A stretch of 7,901 bases of DNA from JAXJYR01 sp964593515 (GTDB taxonomy: Bacteria; Bacillota_I; Bacilli_A; Erysipelotrichales; Erysipelotrichaceae). Of the stretch, positions 6,442 through 7,901 are shown in pieces. The DNA is taken from assembly GCA_964593515.1 (NCBI GenBank), contig CAZQJH010000078.1, forward strand, positions 1-7,901. Reading direction: 5' to 3'. The number at the start of each line of letters is the position of its first letter. The stretch's first letter is position 1. The notes beneath the pieces were generated by a model, which did not search any database, had not been told where the DNA came from, and worked only from the letters and a program-made list of their open reading frames with translations. Made by a program: the position numbers and the translations under genes.

Positions 6442-7217
6442 CGTAAACTAGCCTCTTTAATATATAAACCAACATGTTCACTTTGATGAGCATCACTAGC
6501 CGTCATAATTTTAACTCCATATTTCTTTAATATATCTAAGAAAACTTGATTAGTTCCTAAATCTTCATGATGATAACGATAATAAATACCAGTATTATTT
6601 TCCATAAATACATCATGTTCTTTCGCAAGCTTAGCTAATTTTTCATAAGTTGGAATTAAATCATAACTTGGTTCATAATGAAATAATTTTAATTGATCTG
6701 GATGACCAATTTGAGTAAACAAATCACTTTCAATCATATCAGCCATAATCTCATAATAACGACGATAAATATCATCAACAGGATATTTATCCCATAAAAT
6801 TTCTTTTGAGAAAGCAGACATATCATATAATAAGCCATCAATAGAATGAATACTACCGATAATAAAATCATATGGATATTGACTTAAAATATCCCTTAAA
6901 AATTCTTTATCTTCTGGCGCATAACATACTTCTAAACCAAATTTAACTTCAATCGGTAAATCCATTGCTTTTACTTCTTCAATTAAATGATGATATTTAC
7001 TTAATGGTTCTAATACTTTCTTTTCTAACCATTCTTTTTGATATGGCGAAGCGTGTTTTAAACGTTCATAAATTGGTTGAAATTCAATAAAACGATGTGT
7101 ATGATCTAAAATTTGAATACAATCAAGTCCCATCTTTACTCCTTGTTTCACAAATTCCATTACGTAATCAACACTTAACTCACCATATTCTAAATGCATA
7201 TGTCCATCTACTAACAT
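6438..7217 (-). CDS. PHP-family phosphoesterase, histidinol-phosphatase-like
   Basis: This 259-residue protein has a metal-dependent PHP fold. Metal-ligand motifs run in order: DGHMH (4-8), DHTH (38-41), Glu96 in GLEVCY, GSIHSID (121-127), GHPD (171-174) and ASDAH (240-244). Length and motif order match HisK/HisJ-type histidinol phosphatases, which remove phosphate from L-histidinol phosphate in histidine synthesis. No his genes are nearby, so a different small phosphate ester is equally plausible. The start at 7217 is preferred over a TTG at 7223 because that TTG lies against the ribosome site (GAGGTG, 7225-7230), while ATG 7217 is seven bases from it. It overlaps the next gene by ATGA and is the first gene of a two-gene operon. 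Confidence 0.87.
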   Translation of the reverse strand: MLVDGHMHLEYGELSVDYVMEFVKQGVKMGLDCIQILDHTHRFIEFQPIYERLKHASPYQKEWLEKKVLEPLSKYHHLIEEVKAMDLPIEVKFGLEVCYAPEDKEFLRDILSQYPYDFIIGSIHSIDGLLYDMSAFSKEILWDKYPVDDIYRRYYEIMADMIESDLFTQIGHPDQLKLFHYEPSYDLIPTYEKLAKLAKEHDVFMENNTGIYYRYHHEDLGTNQVFLDILKKYGVKIMTASDAHQSEHVGLYIKEASLR

Positions 7218-7224
7218 AGTCAAT

Positions 7225-7230
7225 CACCTC
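7225..7230 (-). promoter_or_regulatory. ribosome binding site deciding the PHP start
   Basis: GAGGTG on the minus strand sits seven bases before ATG 7217. The in-frame TTG at 7223 is only one base after it and cannot be the start. Confidence 0.82.
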
Positions 7231-7231
7231 G

Positions 7232-7257
7232 TATTGTTAATATACAATATTTTGTAT
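7232..7257. promoter_or_regulatory. inverted-repeat operator candidate between divergent genes
   Basis: ATACAA (7242-7247) and TTGTAT (7252-7257) form a perfect inverted repeat with a four-base spacer. A further half-site, TATTGT (7232-7237), pairs with ACAATA (7244-7249). The three half-sites cover the -10 and spacer of the PHP promoter, as a repressor site would. The regulator is unknown. Confidence 0.45.
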
Positions 7258-7267
7258 TTTTTCTCAA
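7239..7267 (-). promoter_or_regulatory. promoter of the PHP/histidine phosphatase operon
   Basis: On the minus strand, TTGAGA (7262-7267) and TATATT (7239-7244) match the -35 and -10 consensus at five of six positions each, with an ideal 17-base spacer. The leader would be only about 15 bases. Confidence 0.7.
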
Positions 7268-7293
7268 GCATAATCCCTAAAACATCTACTTTG

Positions 7294-7302
7294 TGTTATA
7301 AT
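7294..7302 (+). promoter_or_regulatory. extended -10 promoter of the small lipoprotein gene
   Basis: TG-T-TATAAT (TATAAT at 7297-7302) is a perfect extended -10. The -35 region is poor. Transcription would start near 7309, just before the ribosome site AGGAGGA at 7314-7320. Confidence 0.72.
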
Positions 7303-7326
7303 ATTAATAAATTAGGAGGAATTACA

Positions 7327-7776
7327 GTGAAAAAAGGTTTACTATTAATTTGTAGTTTATTACTTTTAAATGGTTGTAGTAATAATACCCCAGCTAAAAG
7401 TTCTAGTATTTGTCAAATAAATGAATCTAGTGGTTCAACACAAATTGAATTACATGCTGATAATAATATTGTTTCTAAAGCAATTGTTACTAAAAATGTT
7501 AATGCTAATAGCCTTAATATTGATTTATCAACTTATAGTGATGAAGATAAACAAGAAGTTATTGATATTGTGAAAAAAGCTATTGCCCTTAGTGATGAAA
7601 CTAGCGGTATTGTTGCCGATATTAGTTTCGATAATACTAATATTAATATTATTATGGTTGTTGATATCAAAGATGCTGATGAAACTTTCTTAGCTGATTT
7701 AGGTATCACTTCTAAAGAAGCTACTTTAGCTGATACTGTCGACATTTTAAAAAACCATGGTGCTACATGTAATTAG
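7327..7776 (+). CDS. small lipoprotein, YehR/DUF1307-like
   Basis: This 149-residue protein starts at GTG 7327, six bases after AGGAGGA. Any longer version would begin upstream of the promoter. The N-terminus (KKGLLLICSLLLLNGC) is a lipoprotein signal with lipobox LNGC and Cys17 as lipid site, so the protein should be anchored outside the membrane. The mature part has a Ser/Asn linker, then repeated beta-strand-like stretches (STQIELHA, SKAIVTKN, IVADISFD, NINIIMVVDI) around a helix, ending DILKNHGATC. This layout and the C-terminal GITSKEATLADTVDILKNHG resemble DUF1307/YehR lipoproteins, whose function is not known to me. A terminator hairpin starts inside the last codons. The lipoprotein call is firm; the family call is moderate. 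Confidence 0.82.
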   Translation: MKKGLLLICSLLLLNGCSNNTPAKSSSICQINESSGSTQIELHADNNIVSKAIVTKNVNANSLNIDLSTYSDEDKQEVIDIVKKAIALSDETSGIVADISFDNTNINIIMVVDIKDADETFLADLGITSKEATLADTVDILKNHGATCN

Positions 7777-7792
7777 CCCATGGCTTTTTTTT
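7755..7792 (+). terminator. terminator overlapping the end of the lipoprotein gene
   Basis: CCATGG (7755-7760) pairs with CCATGG (7778-7783) and GCTA (7762-7765) with TAGC (7774-7777), with one bulged T, then eight T follow. The left arm and loop encode the last residues, and the stop codon sits in the right arm. Confidence 0.78.
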
Positions 7793-7796
7793 ATTT

Positions 7797-7834
7797 AAAA
7801 AAAGGAGTTTATTTCATCATGAAATAACTCCTTT
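7797..7834 (-). terminator. terminator of the right-edge gene, possibly bidirectional
   Basis: A long stem (AAAGGAGTT-T-ATTTCA against TGAAATAACTCCTTT, one bulged T, loop TCA) is followed on the minus strand by seven T. Shorter T-runs on the plus strand may let it work both ways. It follows the stop at 7848 closely. Confidence 0.85.
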
Positions 7835-7847
7835 TATTTATTTAAGA

Positions 7848-7901
7848 TTATTTTTTGATTAAGTTAGATAATTGTACAAACATCTTCGCAGCTTCGGCTC
7901 T
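7848..7901 (-). CDS. 3' end of a gene running off the right edge, possibly SLH-domain protein
   Basis: The last 17 codons read RAEAAKMFVQLSNLIKK before TAA, and a strong terminator follows, so this is very likely a real gene end. RAEAAKMF resembles the conserved TRAE..K/ML stretch of S-layer homology domains, which attach surface proteins to the Gram-positive cell wall and often sit at the C-terminus. With so few residues the family is only a suggestion. Confidence 0.55.
   Translation of the reverse strand, partial: RAEAAKMFVQLSNLIKK

Noticed and set aside
7218..7223. TTG start for the PHP protein
   Set aside because: It is adjacent to the Shine-Dalgarno sequence; ATG 7217 has correct spacing.
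7234..7326. Upstream extension of the small lipoprotein gene
   Set aside because: It would start before the promoter and cover the operator region; GTG 7327 has the ribosome site and a proper signal peptide.
7533..7745. 70-codon minus-strand frame
   Set aside because: Low-complexity Ser/Ile/Val-rich shadow of the lipoprotein gene.

Overview
The window is AT-rich, densely packed bacterial DNA that uses the standard genetic code: TGA ends several genes and tryptophan is encoded by TGG. AGGAGG-type ribosome sites, extended -10 promoters (TGnTATAAT), short leaders, short-signal lipoproteins and a Gram-positive-type GalT all point to a low-GC Firmicute. My best guess is a gut Erysipelotrichia/Coprobacillaceae-type organism. 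That placement is inference from style and gene content, not from a marker gene.

Layout. (1) Positions 1-2091, plus strand: a DUF815-type P-loop ATPase whose N-terminus lies off the left edge, joined by an ATGA overlap to an RluA-family pseudouridine synthase. The start of the synthase gene carries two adjacent perfect inverted repeats. (2) Positions 2089-3493: a GatZ/KbaZ-family protein with its own promoter inside the end of the previous gene, then a strong terminator. (3) Positions 3496-4311, minus strand: a thioredoxin-fold lipoprotein (CGYC) overlapping a two-helix membrane protein with a CIPC motif in its second helix. Together they look like a small envelope redox module. (4) Positions 4324-5885, plus strand: Gram-positive-type galT with an extended -10 and a possible catabolite-response site. 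(5) Positions 5888-7267, minus strand: a PHP-family phosphoesterase overlapping by ATGA with a histidine-phosphatase-family protein, behind a good promoter crossed by an inverted repeat. (6) Positions 7294-7792, plus strand: a small lipoprotein resembling the YehR/DUF1307 family. (7) The right edge: the last 17 codons of a minus-strand gene whose tail resembles an S-layer homology domain.

The galactose link is the clearest metabolic theme. GalT belongs to the Leloir pathway and GatZ-like proteins to the tagatose-bisphosphate route, yet neither has its usual partners beside it (galK/galE or gatY/kbaY). All three convergent gene pairs end in two back-to-back hairpins whose T and A tracts nearly touch. 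All gaps between genes are about 110 bases or shorter, and no RNA genes, insertion sequences or CRISPR arrays were seen. The most unusual items are the tandem inverted repeats inside the pseudouridine synthase gene and the CGYC lipoprotein/CIPC membrane-protein pair.
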